Assembly (NCBI GenBank): GCA_023957115.1
Contig: JAMLHN010000010.1
Span: 38,824-102,823, forward strand
DNA length: 64,000 nucleotides
Source of the DNA: Thermomicrobiales bacterium
GTDB lineage: Bacteria > Chloroflexota > Chloroflexia > Thermomicrobiales > UBA6265
Direction: 5' to 3'
The position numbers were made by a program, and so were the translations under genes. The notes under the pieces were generated by a model. It was not told the DNA's origin. It was given only the letters and a program-made list of their open reading frames with translations, and searched no databases. This document shows positions 8,327 to 17,492 of the stretch, in pieces (positions within the stretch are counted from its first letter, which is position 1; each line of letters begins with the position of its first letter).

Positions 8327-10450
8327 TCATTGTCCGGTTTCTCCCGATACGGGCAGCTCGGCCACGATGCGCGTGCCGGCGGGGGATGCCGGTTCGATCT
8401 CGAACGTTCCACCGAGCTCCAGGGCGCGTTCGCGCATCGACTGCAATCCGATACCGGAGACCCGGTCGGCTGGAATGCCGGCGCCGTCATCTTCGATCGC
8501 CACCTGAATACCATCGGAGCTCTGCACGATCCGGATCGTGCACCGGCCGGCGTTGGCATGACGCACGACATTGGTCAGTGCCTCATCGATGATGCGGTAG
8601 ATGGCAACTTCGACCGCGGCCGGGAGCGATCCAACATCGTCCGGCGCATCCAGCGCGACCAGCAACGGGTGTTGCTGGTCGGAGGTCCATTCGCCCAAAT
8701 TGACGGTTGCGACCCGGTTTTGCAGCGAACCGATGAGACCGAGATCATCCAGCGTGGCGGGACGTAGTCCCTGCACCAAACGCCGGATATCAACGATCGC
8801 GATACGCATCTCCTGTTGCAGCTCGGTGGCATGTTGCACGGCAGTATCCGGGTCGGAGCGGATGATGGTTTTCATTGCCCCGGTCTGCAGAGTGAGCGCG
8901 GCGAGCTGCGCGCCGAGACCATCGTGCAGATCGCGCCGCAACCGGCGACGTTCTTCCTCACGGGCGGTCACGATACGTTCGCGGGAGAGCTGCAAATCAT
9001 TCGTCAGCCGGACATTGTGCGCCACGACGCCGATCTGACGGGAAAGATCGTCCAGGAGGCGACGATCGGCCGCATCGAACTCGCGTGCCCCTCCACGGGG
9101 TGAGACGATGAGCTCGCCCACCGATTGCGACTGATACGTAAGCGGTATGGGGATTTCCGCGGTTCCGGGACTTCCGGCCGCGGCCACGGGAAGCATGCCC
9201 GGTTCGAGCACGATGGCAGCATAGGGCAACCGCAACGCCTCGGTGAGGGTGCGCACCGTGGCCCGCAGCGCTTCCACCGGCTGCACCGTCTCGGAGAGAT
9301 CGGTTGCCAGCTGCCGGACTACCTGATAGGGATCGTCGCGATCCCCGAAAAGCAAGCGGTTGATCCCTTTCTGTAGCCAGCCGCGCACCGGTTGGAAGAG
9401 CACCGCGGTGAGTCCCAGCGCGACAAGCGACAACAAGGTGGTCTGATCCCCTTTGAACAGGGAGCCAATACCGAACACGATGCCGACGTACCCCGCCAGC
9501 ACCAACGCGGTCATCAGCAACCAGACAAGGGTACGGCTGAGATAAAAATCGATATCCCACAACCGGTAGCGCAGAATCGCCACGGTCAGACAGAGGGGGA
9601 AGATCAGATTGGCGAACGGCATGGCGATGCTCCAGCCGATCATGGCAAGCACGCCAACGAGTGTTCCATCGATGGAGCGCATGAGCGCATCGCCGAGCAG
9701 GAACGCGGGCAGGGCGACGGCTGCGCCGACCGCGCCCCATTTCATCTGCTGCCGGTGTATGGGTGTTGCGAGCCGTCGATAGCGATAGACGATCGACCCA
9801 ACCATCAGGGCCAGCATCACCAGCACGGTGAGCGCTTCCAGCGCGGGGTGGAGGTCCCCGCCGGCATCCGAACCCGGGGCGATGATGAACGACGACGCCC
9901 CGAAAAAGAGGAACGCCGCCGGAACGACCATCCAGCGTGGGGCAAAGCGACCGGTGGGAAAGAGGAAGGGGATCAGAAAGAGGCTGGTGACCGAGAGTAC
10001 GGTCAATGCTTTGCCCACGACAAGCCAGAACGGATTGCCATCCACCAAGCTGGAGAGCGCGGGGGGATAGATCGCGCCGATACCGGCGATCATCGTCAGC
10101 GCAAGGTAGAAGGCAAACCAATCGACGCCTTTCCGTTTCGTCAGGAGTACTGCGCTGATCGCGGTGATCACCACCTCTTGCACCATCGACCCGACCAATC
10201 CAATGATGGTCAGGGTCCGCACGGAGATTCCCAGCTCCTCGACATGCTGCCGGAAGGTCACCCGTTCGGCGGGCGACAGATCCATATCGGCCAGCTCGAG
10301 GGCATCGTTGACCAGCCCGGGGAGCATGACGATGTTCATGCCCACCGCCAATACGAGCAACACCAGCCAAACCCCGGCCTGAAGGCGGCGGGTAGCCGCC
10401 TTCGAGAGGCCGAGGGATGGTCGTTGCCGAAGGGAGATGCCGGTGCTCAT
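8327..10450 (-). CDS. Membrane sensor histidine kinase (HisKA_3, GAF)
   Basis: 707 residues from the ATG at 10450. The first ~345 residues hold about eight hydrophobic segments, so the sensor is embedded in the membrane. A GAF-like region follows at about 385-480 (LPYAAIVLEPGMLPVAAAG, then QSQSVGELIVSPR). The dimerisation helix carries the phosphorylated His in RRRLRRDLHDGLGAQ near residue 507. The ATPase has the N box DEALTNVVRHA, the G1 box DDGAGIP and the G2 box GIGLQSMRERA. It pairs with the NarL-type regulator downstream. The signal is unknown. An open frame continues upstream to 10657 but overlaps repeats and lacks domain content. Confidence 0.92.
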   Translation of the reverse strand: MSTGISLRQRPSLGLSKAATRRLQAGVWLVLLVLAVGMNIVMLPGLVNDALELADMDLSPAERVTFRQHVEELGISVRTLTIIGLVGSMVQEVVITAISAVLLTKRKGVDWFAFYLALTMIAGIGAIYPPALSSLVDGNPFWLVVGKALTVLSVTSLFLIPFLFPTGRFAPRWMVVPAAFLFFGASSFIIAPGSDAGGDLHPALEALTVLVMLALMVGSIVYRYRRLATPIHRQQMKWGAVGAAVALPAFLLGDALMRSIDGTLVGVLAMIGWSIAMPFANLIFPLCLTVAILRYRLWDIDFYLSRTLVWLLMTALVLAGYVGIVFGIGSLFKGDQTTLLSLVALGLTAVLFQPVRGWLQKGINRLLFGDRDDPYQVVRQLATDLSETVQPVEALRATVRTLTEALRLPYAAIVLEPGMLPVAAAGSPGTAEIPIPLTYQSQSVGELIVSPRGGAREFDAADRRLLDDLSRQIGVVAHNVRLTNDLQLSRERIVTAREEERRRLRRDLHDGLGAQLAALTLQTGAMKTIIRSDPDTAVQHATELQQEMRIAIVDIRRLVQGLRPATLDDLGLIGSLQNRVATVNLGEWTSDQQHPLLVALDAPDDVGSLPAAVEVAIYRIIDEALTNVVRHANAGRCTIRIVQSSDGIQVAIEDDGAGIPADRVSGIGLQSMRERALELGGTFEIEPASPAGTRIVAELPVSGETGQ

Positions 10451-10489
10451 GACGGTGCTGTCCGGTGGATTACGTGTGTTTTGTAGATA

Positions 10490-10524
10490 GTCCAGTGTCC
10501 GGAGTCCAGTGTCCAGTGCAGGAT
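10490..10524. repeat. Heptad repeat, GTCCAGT family
   Basis: Units GTCCAGT, GTCCGGA, GTCCAGT, GTCCAGT, GCAGGAT in strict 7-bp phase, between the cupredoxin-like gene and the kinase gene. Confidence 0.8.
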
Positions 10525-10560
10525 TGGGATTGGTCTGGGACCTGAACGGTCGTCTCTGTT

Positions 10561-10581
10561 CTGCCTGCTGCCTGCCGCCTG
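10561..10581. repeat. Heptad repeat, CTGCCTG family
   Basis: Three units CTGCCTG, CTGCCTG, CCGCCTG that directly abut the stop codon (10582-10584) of the cupredoxin-like gene. Confidence 0.8.
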
Positions 10582-11451
10582 CTACGTTCCGACCGTGATG
10601 ACTTCCATCATGCCGAGGAATGCGTGGGGCGGTCCGCTGGGGAATGGCAGCGGGCACATGACCAGGTAGGTTCCGGGTGCGAGATCGATGTCGAGCCAGC
10701 TTGTCACCCCAGGAGCAATGATGCTAGTCGCGGCTGCCGGCACGAATTCATCTTCGGACATTGCCGACATTGGGTTCTCGGGCGCCGGGGTTCCCCCTTC
10801 GTCCAACATGAACATTTCCATCGCGTGATCGGTTGTCGTACCGTCCGGAACGGGATAGAACTGGATGTCGTGCAGGGTCGTCCCCGCATTGAGGACCCGG
10901 AGCCGCTGGGGCCCGGACGGCACCGCATCTTGTCCCCAGGTAAACGCCATTTCGATGAGCTCGACGCTCAGCGTCGCTTCTGGCTCGGGCGTATCGCCCG
11001 GAATCGGCTCCCCGCCGATCTCGATGATGTTGAACCAACTTTCGGACGCGCTGAACCCGAGATAGGTTCCCGGCGGCAGGTCGACGATACCGGTCCGAGT
11101 CTCGCCGGGGAACCCCCAATCGGGCAGGCCGACCCATTTGGTGTCGAGGATCCATTGCGGTACGTCTTCGCTGTCGCTGGCCATGACTTCTTCGACCATG
11201 GCCAGATCGACGCCCTTCGGCAACAAGCCGAGGGAGGAATGCGACGGCATGGACGATTCGTTCACGACGCTGACCGCATAGCGACCGGAGGTGGTTCCCT
11301 CGGGAACCGAAAAGCCGTCGTCGGTCAGGGTGACGATCAGCTCGGGGAAGGCGGCCGTATCTTGCGCCAGGATGCGGATGCGCCCTGACGACGGGATCGC
11401 GATGCTGGCCAACGCGGCAGCGGAGACGTTCAGGAGGGTGCGCCGGTTCAT
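10582..11451 (-). CDS. Exported two-domain cupredoxin-like protein
   Basis: 289 residues from the ATG at 11451 with AAGGA upstream. The start MNRRTLLNVSAAALASIAIP is a signal sequence with a twin-Arg flavour. Two similar beta-rich halves follow (about 38-150 and 165-289). The second half has His in TLHDIQFYP and a C-terminal loop MCPLPFPSGPPHAFLGMM offering Cys, His and Met. That H...C...H...M order matches a type 1 copper site, though the Cys-His spacing is longer than in plastocyanin. Electron transfer or copper storage outside the membrane is inferred. It precedes the two-component genes on the same strand, so it might be their target or partner; that is only suggested by position. Confidence 0.6.
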   Translation of the reverse strand: MNRRTLLNVSAAALASIAIPSSGRIRILAQDTAAFPELIVTLTDDGFSVPEGTTSGRYAVSVVNESSMPSHSSLGLLPKGVDLAMVEEVMASDSEDVPQWILDTKWVGLPDWGFPGETRTGIVDLPPGTYLGFSASESWFNIIEIGGEPIPGDTPEPEATLSVELIEMAFTWGQDAVPSGPQRLRVLNAGTTLHDIQFYPVPDGTTTDHAMEMFMLDEGGTPAPENPMSAMSEDEFVPAAATSIIAPGVTSWLDIDLAPGTYLVMCPLPFPSGPPHAFLGMMEVITVGT

Positions 11452-11642
11452 GGGATGTCCTTCCATATGTATAGATCCTCGACGCTGCCCCGCTCTATCT
11501 CGTGCAGTGGCGTCCACGGTAGACGCACATGTATCCCGAGCGAAAGGGAGCAGATTCCCGATCGGGCCGGGAGGCTATTCCCGTTTCGATACACAGGACT
11601 CGTTATGCTTCGCAGGCAGTCGATCGAGCGTGGAGGCGATGG

Positions 11643-12842
11643 ATGCGACGGATATGGTGGAACACATGCGGCTTGTTGTTGATCCTGGTGCTGGCGAGCA
11701 CGGGGGGCGTCGGCGCGGTGCCGCCCCTCGATCCACCGGAAATCACCAGGTTCTACGACGCGCCGGAGACGCTTCCGCAGGAGCCGGGCACCCTGATCCG
11801 CTGGGAAGCAATCGACAATCCGAAGGGCGACGCCAGTCTCTACCGCATCCTCTATACCTCGACGGATGTAAACGGCACCCCGATTTCGGTTTCGGGTGCG
11901 ATTGCCATCCCGGCAGGTTCCGCGCCCGGAGGTGGATTCCCGCTGGTCGCATCGGCGCATGGAATGGTCGGGGCGGCACGAGGTTGCGCACCGTCGTTGG
12001 CGCTGTTCGAGGAGCTGGAGGGACAGTCGTTCTGGTCGATGCAGCTCCAGCCCTATCTGGACGCTGGGTATGCGGTGGTCATGCCCGACTATCAGGGCGC
12101 GGGGGCAGCCGGGCCCGCGTCGAATGTGGTCGGCATCGTCGAAGCGCACAATGTGCTGGATGCGGTCCGGGCGGCCCGCAACTTCACCGAAGCGAAGATC
12201 GCTGGCGAGACATTTCTCTGGGGACATTCCCAGGGTGGGCATGCGGCGCTGTTCACCAACGCCATGGCGGCGGACTATGCGCCCGATGTGGCGTTCACCG
12301 CGACGGCGGTGCTGGCCCCGGCGATCGATCTGGAGGGTATCTTCACCAGCATTCTCGCTTCCGACAAGCCGGTCAGCCGATCGGTGCTGGCGCTGATCGT
12401 AGCCCGGGCCTGGACCGATACCTATCCCAATCAATCTCTCGATGACATCTTGACGTTGGAGGGTCGCGCCGTGGTGGAACACAGCGTCGATCGCTACTGC
12501 ATCCCCTGGGTCGGAGTCTCGTCGCTGCTCTTTGCGCCGCGGACCCTCATCAAGGCCGATGCGGTCGAAACCTGGGCGCATCTGATTGCCCAAAACACCC
12601 CGGGCGCACAACCAGAGCATCCGCCGATATTCATTGGTCACGGCGCCGAAGATGAGGTCATTCCCATCGCCGGAAGCGAGCAATATGTGAAGAAGCTGTG
12701 TGCCGCCGGAACGCCCGTTACCTTCGAGCCTTATCCCGGCGCAACACATTTTTCGGTGGTGTCCGATGCCACGCAGGATGTGGTGGACTTCTTTACGTCG
12801 GTGCGAAGCGGCGCAGCGCCGAGGAGTACCTGCACTGTATAG
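11643..12842 (+). CDS. Secreted alpha/beta-hydrolase, secretory lipase type
   Basis: 399 residues from the ATG at 11643, with GGAGG at 11632-11636 and a 6-base spacing. An earlier in-frame start at 11529 has no ribosome site. Residues 1-25 are a signal peptide (MRRIWWNTCGLLLILVLAS). The catalytic Ser is in GHSQGG (about residue 196), the Asp is probably in GHGAEDEVIPI and the His in PGATHFSVV. The pattern fits the secretory lipase family (LIP/triacylglycerol lipase) rather than an esterase with a short cap. It is transcribed divergently from the cupredoxin-like gene. Substrate specificity cannot be told. Confidence 0.85.
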   Translation: MRRIWWNTCGLLLILVLASTGGVGAVPPLDPPEITRFYDAPETLPQEPGTLIRWEAIDNPKGDASLYRILYTSTDVNGTPISVSGAIAIPAGSAPGGGFPLVASAHGMVGAARGCAPSLALFEELEGQSFWSMQLQPYLDAGYAVVMPDYQGAGAAGPASNVVGIVEAHNVLDAVRAARNFTEAKIAGETFLWGHSQGGHAALFTNAMAADYAPDVAFTATAVLAPAIDLEGIFTSILASDKPVSRSVLALIVARAWTDTYPNQSLDDILTLEGRAVVEHSVDRYCIPWVGVSSLLFAPRTLIKADAVETWAHLIAQNTPGAQPEHPPIFIGHGAEDEVIPIAGSEQYVKKLCAAGTPVTFEPYPGATHFSVVSDATQDVVDFFTSVRSGAAPRSTCTV

Positions 12843-13048
12843 AATTAACGTCTCGCCGGGCACGCTTTAAAATAGCAGGGCCATAGTAAAGCGAACTTTA
12901 CTAGCGATGCACCAAATTAAAGCAATTGGGCTTAGGCTTTAACAGCTGGAGCCAAACGCGTACCCCATACGAGCACAATCCATACGTTCAGCCTCCTGTG
13001 CCACACTAGACGCAGCTTTATTTTGGCTTGGTTAGAAAGGCAATCGAG
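12843..13048. other. AT-rich intergenic island with inverted repeat
   Basis: This gap is clearly lower in GC than its surroundings. At 12884-12903 it contains TAGTAAAG-CGAA-CTTTACTA, a perfect 8-bp inverted repeat with a 4-base loop and no T-run after it. A protein-binding site or promoter region for the baeRF-like gene is possible. Confidence 0.4.
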
Positions 13049-14305
13049 TTGTCGTCACCACAGAATCCGGTCAAGAAGATTCGTGAGGAATCGCATGATG
13101 CCGCGGTCGATACCGACCTGTCGGCCGCGTTGCTGACGTTCGCGCAGCTTCCCCCTTCTACCGAGACACCGTATGCCACGGTGACCCTCGATTGGTACCC
13201 CGAGGGTGGCAAGCGCACCTCGCCCACCGAAGCCTGGGGCGAGATCAAGGAGGAGGTCTGGGGGTTCCATTTCCGCAGCGCGGAGGGCATCTCGGCCGAG
13301 AACGATCGCCTGCGCATCGGGACGTACATTGCCGATGAGCTGGACAAAACCGCACGGGGCGCGATGATCGTTTCCAATAGCGGCGAGGGCACCTTCGAGG
13401 CGGCATCGTTCGGTTTGAGTATTCCGACGACGGTGCATCTTGGGCCGATTCCCTATCTGAAGGAGTTCACGCGGCTGGTGGAGGACAATCCGACCCATGC
13501 AATGCTGGTCCTCGACCAGGATTCAGCCGATCTCTACGTCATCAATGCCGACGTGTTGACCGAATCGGTTTCGGTGACCGGAACCAAGTTCCCGCGGCAT
13601 CAAGCCTCCGGCGGGCTCAACCAGCGCCGGTATCAGAACCGCGCCAATGAGCGGATCGAGACGTTCATCAAGTCCGTGGCTGAGGAAGTGCAGAAGGTGC
13701 TGGACGACGGCGGAATCCGCCGTCTGGTCGTCGGGAGTGACGAGGTCAACGGCGCGCTCTTCCAGGAAGCCGCGCACGATACGCTCAAGGAGAAGATCAT
13801 CGGCGCATTCCGCGTCGATATCTCGGCCGCGAACTTCGACAAGATTCTGGAGCTGGCGGAGCCGATTGCGACCGCCTACGAGCGCACCCGTGAGTCGGAT
13901 GCGGTCGATGCCGTGGCCGATGCGATCGGCTCCGGCAACCGGGGCGCGGCCGGCGCGGTCGATATCCTGAAGGCGCTGGAGCAGGGGCAGGTCTACCGAT
14001 TGGTCATGAGCGGAGACTATGCCGAGATGGGCTGGGCGGACTACACGATGCCGATATACGGTGTCGGTGAGATTCCAGCCGAGCATCCCGCCGGTGGCGA
14101 TCCGCACAACATCGTGCCGGTGCCGCTGGAGCAGGAAATGATCCGCCAGGCGCTCCTGACCGGCGCGCAGATCGAGATCGTCGATCCGTCTGTTTCGGTC
14201 TCCACCGAGGGAGAGGTTCCCAAGGCCGACGGCGAGATCCCGAATTCCGCCGCGGACGCGAAGTTGGACGCCTTGGGCGGCGTCGGGGCGTTGTTGCGCT
14301 GGTAG
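13049..14305 (+). CDS. baeRF / Vms1-like (VLRF1) family protein
   Basis: 418 residues if translation starts at the TTG at 13049, which has AGAAAGG at 13034-13040 with 8-base spacing; a TTG at 13028 is also in frame and there is no nearby ATG. The middle region reads FPRHQASGGLNQRRYQNRAN, which matches the GGxxQ loop of eRF1-like VLRF1 domains, and continues with DDGGIRRLVVGSDEV and an ADAVDAVADAI-type alanine-rich region as in bacterial archaeo-eukaryotic release factor families (baeRF). Related Vms1/ANKZF1 proteins cleave peptidyl-tRNA on stalled ribosomes; a similar rescue role is inferred. The gene ends in a clear terminator and stands alone. Confidence 0.7.
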   Translation: MSSPQNPVKKIREESHDAAVDTDLSAALLTFAQLPPSTETPYATVTLDWYPEGGKRTSPTEAWGEIKEEVWGFHFRSAEGISAENDRLRIGTYIADELDKTARGAMIVSNSGEGTFEAASFGLSIPTTVHLGPIPYLKEFTRLVEDNPTHAMLVLDQDSADLYVINADVLTESVSVTGTKFPRHQASGGLNQRRYQNRANERIETFIKSVAEEVQKVLDDGGIRRLVVGSDEVNGALFQEAAHDTLKEKIIGAFRVDISAANFDKILELAEPIATAYERTRESDAVDAVADAIGSGNRGAAGAVDILKALEQGQVYRLVMSGDYAEMGWADYTMPIYGVGEIPAEHPAGGDPHNIVPVPLEQEMIRQALLTGAQIEIVDPSVSVSTEGEVPKADGEIPNSAADAKLDALGGVGALLRW

Positions 14306-14312
14306 ATATTCG

Positions 14313-14340
14313 GTAACTGGTAATCAGTAACTGGCAACTG
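14313..14340. repeat. Heptad repeat, GTAACTG family
   Basis: Four units GTAACTG, GTAATCA, GTAACTG, GCAACTG, placed between the stop codon at 14305 and the terminator hairpin. Confidence 0.8.
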
Positions 14341-14343
14341 GAT

Positions 14344-14383
14344 CCGTCCTGCTTCCACGTTTGGAAGCAGGACGGGTACTTTT
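14344..14383 (+). terminator. Rho-independent terminator of the baeRF-like gene
   Basis: CCGTCCTGCTTCC pairs perfectly with GGAAGCAGGACGG over 13 bp around the loop ACGTTT, followed by GTACTTTT. A second hairpin (GCAGGCCGT-G-ACGGCCTGC) follows at 14384-14402 and may serve the convergent propeller gene. Confidence 0.85.
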
Positions 14384-14417
14384 GCAGGCCGTGACGGCCT
14401 GCCATACCGAAGCTCAT

Positions 14418-17400
14418 TCATTCGCTCGAATCCGACCATCCGGGGTCGATCTTAAGCAAGCGCCCATCTTCGAGTGTGAGATAGATGATGCCGCCGTGGT
14501 CGATGACGCGGGTGATGTCACCAACGGCGGCATCGATATCGACATATGGGCCAGTCACCGAGCTTACTTCGATAAGGAACGCGAAGCCATACCCAGGTTC
14601 GAAGATGCGAATCTCGGCGAACTCGTCATCTTCGATCGACCGAATCGTGAATGTGCTCTCCGTAATCTCCGTCTGTTTGCCGACATACGAAACCGTCCCC
14701 GAGGCTGCCTCTACCGCGCAAACAATCGCATTGGAACCATCTTGCGGCCACGACGACGACGGCGAAGCCACCATAGCGAGGGCGCCATCGTCGCCCCACA
14801 CCCAAACGGTGGCTTTAATTGCATCGGTAGCCCATCTGCGCCACTGGACATCGCCGCGGGCGTCGATACCCAAGAGCTCTATTTCGGACGCCTGACCTTC
14901 AGCGGCTGGGGTGCCATCGCTTGTCGGGCCGACCATGATGAATCGCGGACAGTCGTCGGCCGCCAGTGGCATTGTCTGGGGCGTCCACGTTGGGACAACG
15001 GTGGGTGCCGAAGCGGCCAATCCCTTGATCGCGACGGCAACAAACTGACCATCGATCGCATAGACCGCGTTTGCGCCGACTCCGTCGGGGACGACACGCC
15101 AGATAATCCATCCGTTGGCAAGATCGACGCCAACCACTGAGCCATCCCCAACGGTGACCGCCAGCGTTTCCCCATCGAACGCAAAGCGCGAGTGGTCGAT
15201 GACATTACGAATCCTGAGCGGCGACGAAGCCATGGTCTGTTCGTCAACCAAAGACAGGCTGAAATCGATCTCACCGGTCGTCAGATCGAAGGACTCGAGT
15301 CGTCCGTTGGCGGTCAGGACGAGGAGTTGGGAATCAATCGTCGTGAGCACCGGAGCACCGGAAAGCTCTTGGCTCCCGGAGAGCTCCGATTGCCACCGTT
15401 CCTCACCCGTTGCCGCGTCGAGCACAACGACGTTATAGGCGGACAACGATCGGTGCACCGTGACCACCGCGACCGAGTTGTCGCCAACCGAAATTTCCCA
15501 TGCGCCATTCGGGAACCGGCGCTCCCAGCGTACAGCGCCGGTTTCGGTATCAATTGCCTGAACCCACTGCACCGCGCCGTCGCCGTCATTCTGCACCACC
15601 AGGCGATACAGTGTTCCCGCAGACAACGTCTCCGTAACCGTATCGATCGACGCGCCAGATCCAGGAGGGTCTAGATCCCACGTCACTCTGCCCGGAGTTG
15701 GCATTGCCACTTCTGGGGTGCTCGAACCGCCGGATTGCCACGAGAGCTTAACGAGCTGACCTTCGGGATTGGCCAGAAGCCATCCGTCATCCACGAGCTC
15801 GATCCAGCCGAATGCACCTCGAAACTCGGGGGTGGCTTCGATACGGGGTGACACGATGTCTGGGGCGACGCTGGCGGGTACGCTGATAACCCGGCTGCCA
15901 CCCATTACACCGATGACGGTCTCGATCGGAACGGTATCGTTCACAACGACCAGCGCGGTTCGCTCGGCGACATCTCCAATGCTCTCGGCTTGCACGATCT
16001 CCCCGGAGGCGAGATCGACGGAGCAGAACACGATGTCCGAAGGGCCGAGCGGGAAAACGGCGCCCGATCGAGTGAGGAAACTCACGTCTCGGTCGGTCAC
16101 AATCTGGTCCCGCAACGGAATCTCCACCTGAGCCGTCCAATCGATCGTTCCACGGTCGGGATCGATCCCCAGCACGGCCGTCTGGCGCGGCGCGCCCGGG
16201 CGAAGGTCGAATATCTGCTCCGGCGGTCCAGACACGACGCGGTCCTGGCACGAGGCGATTCCGCTTTCGGGAGTGGCGACGCTGGACGAAACACCGGAAC
16301 CAGAGCTCATCTGCAATTCCACGGAGATCTGGTTCATCGTCCCGTCATCGACGATCACGAAGCGGTCACCGGTCGCGATCACCTGCGCGATTCCCGGTTC
16401 CGGTCTGAGTTGTTGCCATTCGATCTCACCGGAATCGATATCCATACCGGTGACACTACCGTCAGCCAGAACTGCGGCCAATGTCCCGTCCAGGATGGCG
16501 AGCATGCGATAACCAGTTCCAGGATGCCCGAACAAGACGTCGGCAGGCGACTTCGCGTCGCCCGTGAGATCGATCGATGAGATCAACGACCCTGCGGCCA
16601 GATCGATCACATCGAGTGTGTTCCGATCCCCGAGCACAAAGGCGTCGTTTCCATCGATGAGCAATTCCATTGGCACGTCGTCACTCAGATCGACACGCCA
16701 CAACTCCTCGCCGTTTTCCCCATCGAGTACGAGCAGCACTGGTCCCGACACATCCGGCGATGCGTCATACCCCGCGATCACCAGATGATCGCCATACGTC
16801 GCGAGCTCACCTTGCGTGAAGTCGAGCGACTGTATCCAACGAACCGTTCCCGACTGGAGGTCGACCGCCCGAAGATCCATGTACCGTTCGTCGGCCGCGT
16901 CGTTCGCGACAAATACCTGAAACACACTCCGATCCGAGAGGGCGTATTGATCTCTTGCGAGGTAGAAACGGAAGTCTTGGATTTCGGGGGAGGTCCAGAC
17001 GATCTCCCCGTCGCCGGAGATCTGCGGGTCGCGGTTGGGTATGCTCAGCGTCCCCGCGATGGCGGCATCGCGATCGCTCTCGGCGGGCGATGCCAATGCC
17101 GCGACCGGGATCGCGCTTGGTTCCGGGTCACGCGTTGGGCCGAGCGGCAAGCGGGTCACCGCGCCAACGCTACCAATGAGCAGCAGCAGGGCGGCTGCGG
17201 TGGCGAAAAAACGGTGGAGTTTGTTTGGTTGCACGATCTTGCGCGGAGCGGGACGCGGCGGTGAGATTGCGACCGGTTCGTCCGCCGTGGTTACCGAGTA
17301 TCGGCCGTTCGAAGATGCAAAGAGCGTATGCCACATCTGCGCGCGAAAGGCATCGGACGGCGTCGCGCGTTGGCGTTCATCGAGCTTGTGCACGGCACCC

Positions 17401-17492
17401 GCGACCGAGGCGAGCGGATCATTTGCGGTATCGCCGGTCAGCAAGTCATCGAGCAACGCGTCAAGGCGCAGGGCGGCATCGTGATCGGTCAT
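14418..17492 (-). CDS. Membrane-anchored PQQ-type beta-propeller, putative anti-sigma factor (module 1)
   Basis: 1024 residues. The start codon overlaps the sigma gene stop by 4 bases (17489-17492), so translation is coupled. Residues 1-90 are cytoplasmic and include the helix TPSDAFRAQMWHTLF, which recurs in the module 2 protein as IPSEAFVMQLEQQLF. One membrane segment lies at about 95-113. Just outside is DPEPSAIPVA (122-131), shared with module 2. The rest is a long series of PQQ-like propeller blades with repeated D-x-x-(T/S)-G-x-x-x-W motifs (LQSGTVRWIQ, IDSGEIEWQQ, TETGAVRWER, ATGEERWQS), enough for two propellers. The family logic (cytoplasmic sigma binder, membrane segment, outside sensor) is established for ECF systems; the ligand is unknown. 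Confidence 0.85.
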   Translation of the reverse strand: MTDHDAALRLDALLDDLLTGDTANDPLASVAGAVHKLDERQRATPSDAFRAQMWHTLFASSNGRYSVTTADEPVAISPPRPAPRKIVQPNKLHRFFATAAALLLLIGSVGAVTRLPLGPTRDPEPSAIPVAALASPAESDRDAAIAGTLSIPNRDPQISGDGEIVWTSPEIQDFRFYLARDQYALSDRSVFQVFVANDAADERYMDLRAVDLQSGTVRWIQSLDFTQGELATYGDHLVIAGYDASPDVSGPVLLVLDGENGEELWRVDLSDDVPMELLIDGNDAFVLGDRNTLDVIDLAAGSLISSIDLTGDAKSPADVLFGHPGTGYRMLAILDGTLAAVLADGSVTGMDIDSGEIEWQQLRPEPGIAQVIATGDRFVIVDDGTMNQISVELQMSSGSGVSSSVATPESGIASCQDRVVSGPPEQIFDLRPGAPRQTAVLGIDPDRGTIDWTAQVEIPLRDQIVTDRDVSFLTRSGAVFPLGPSDIVFCSVDLASGEIVQAESIGDVAERTALVVVNDTVPIETVIGVMGGSRVISVPASVAPDIVSPRIEATPEFRGAFGWIELVDDGWLLANPEGQLVKLSWQSGGSSTPEVAMPTPGRVTWDLDPPGSGASIDTVTETLSAGTLYRLVVQNDGDGAVQWVQAIDTETGAVRWERRFPNGAWEISVGDNSVAVVTVHRSLSAYNVVVLDAATGEERWQSELSGSQELSGAPVLTTIDSQLLVLTANGRLESFDLTTGEIDFSLSLVDEQTMASSPLRIRNVIDHSRFAFDGETLAVTVGDGSVVGVDLANGWIIWRVVPDGVGANAVYAIDGQFVAVAIKGLAASAPTVVPTWTPQTMPLAADDCPRFIMVGPTSDGTPAAEGQASEIELLGIDARGDVQWRRWATDAIKATVWVWGDDGALAMVASPSSSWPQDGSNAIVCAVEAASGTVSYVGKQTEITESTFTIRSIEDDEFAEIRIFEPGYGFAFLIEVSSVTGPYVDIDAAVGDITRVIDHGGIIYLTLEDGRLLKIDPGWSDSSE

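Noticed and set aside
9392..10486. 364-codon plus-strand frame opposite the histidine kinase
   Set aside because: Composition is typical of an antisense shadow (His/Asp/Gly-rich), and the kinase on the other strand is complete.
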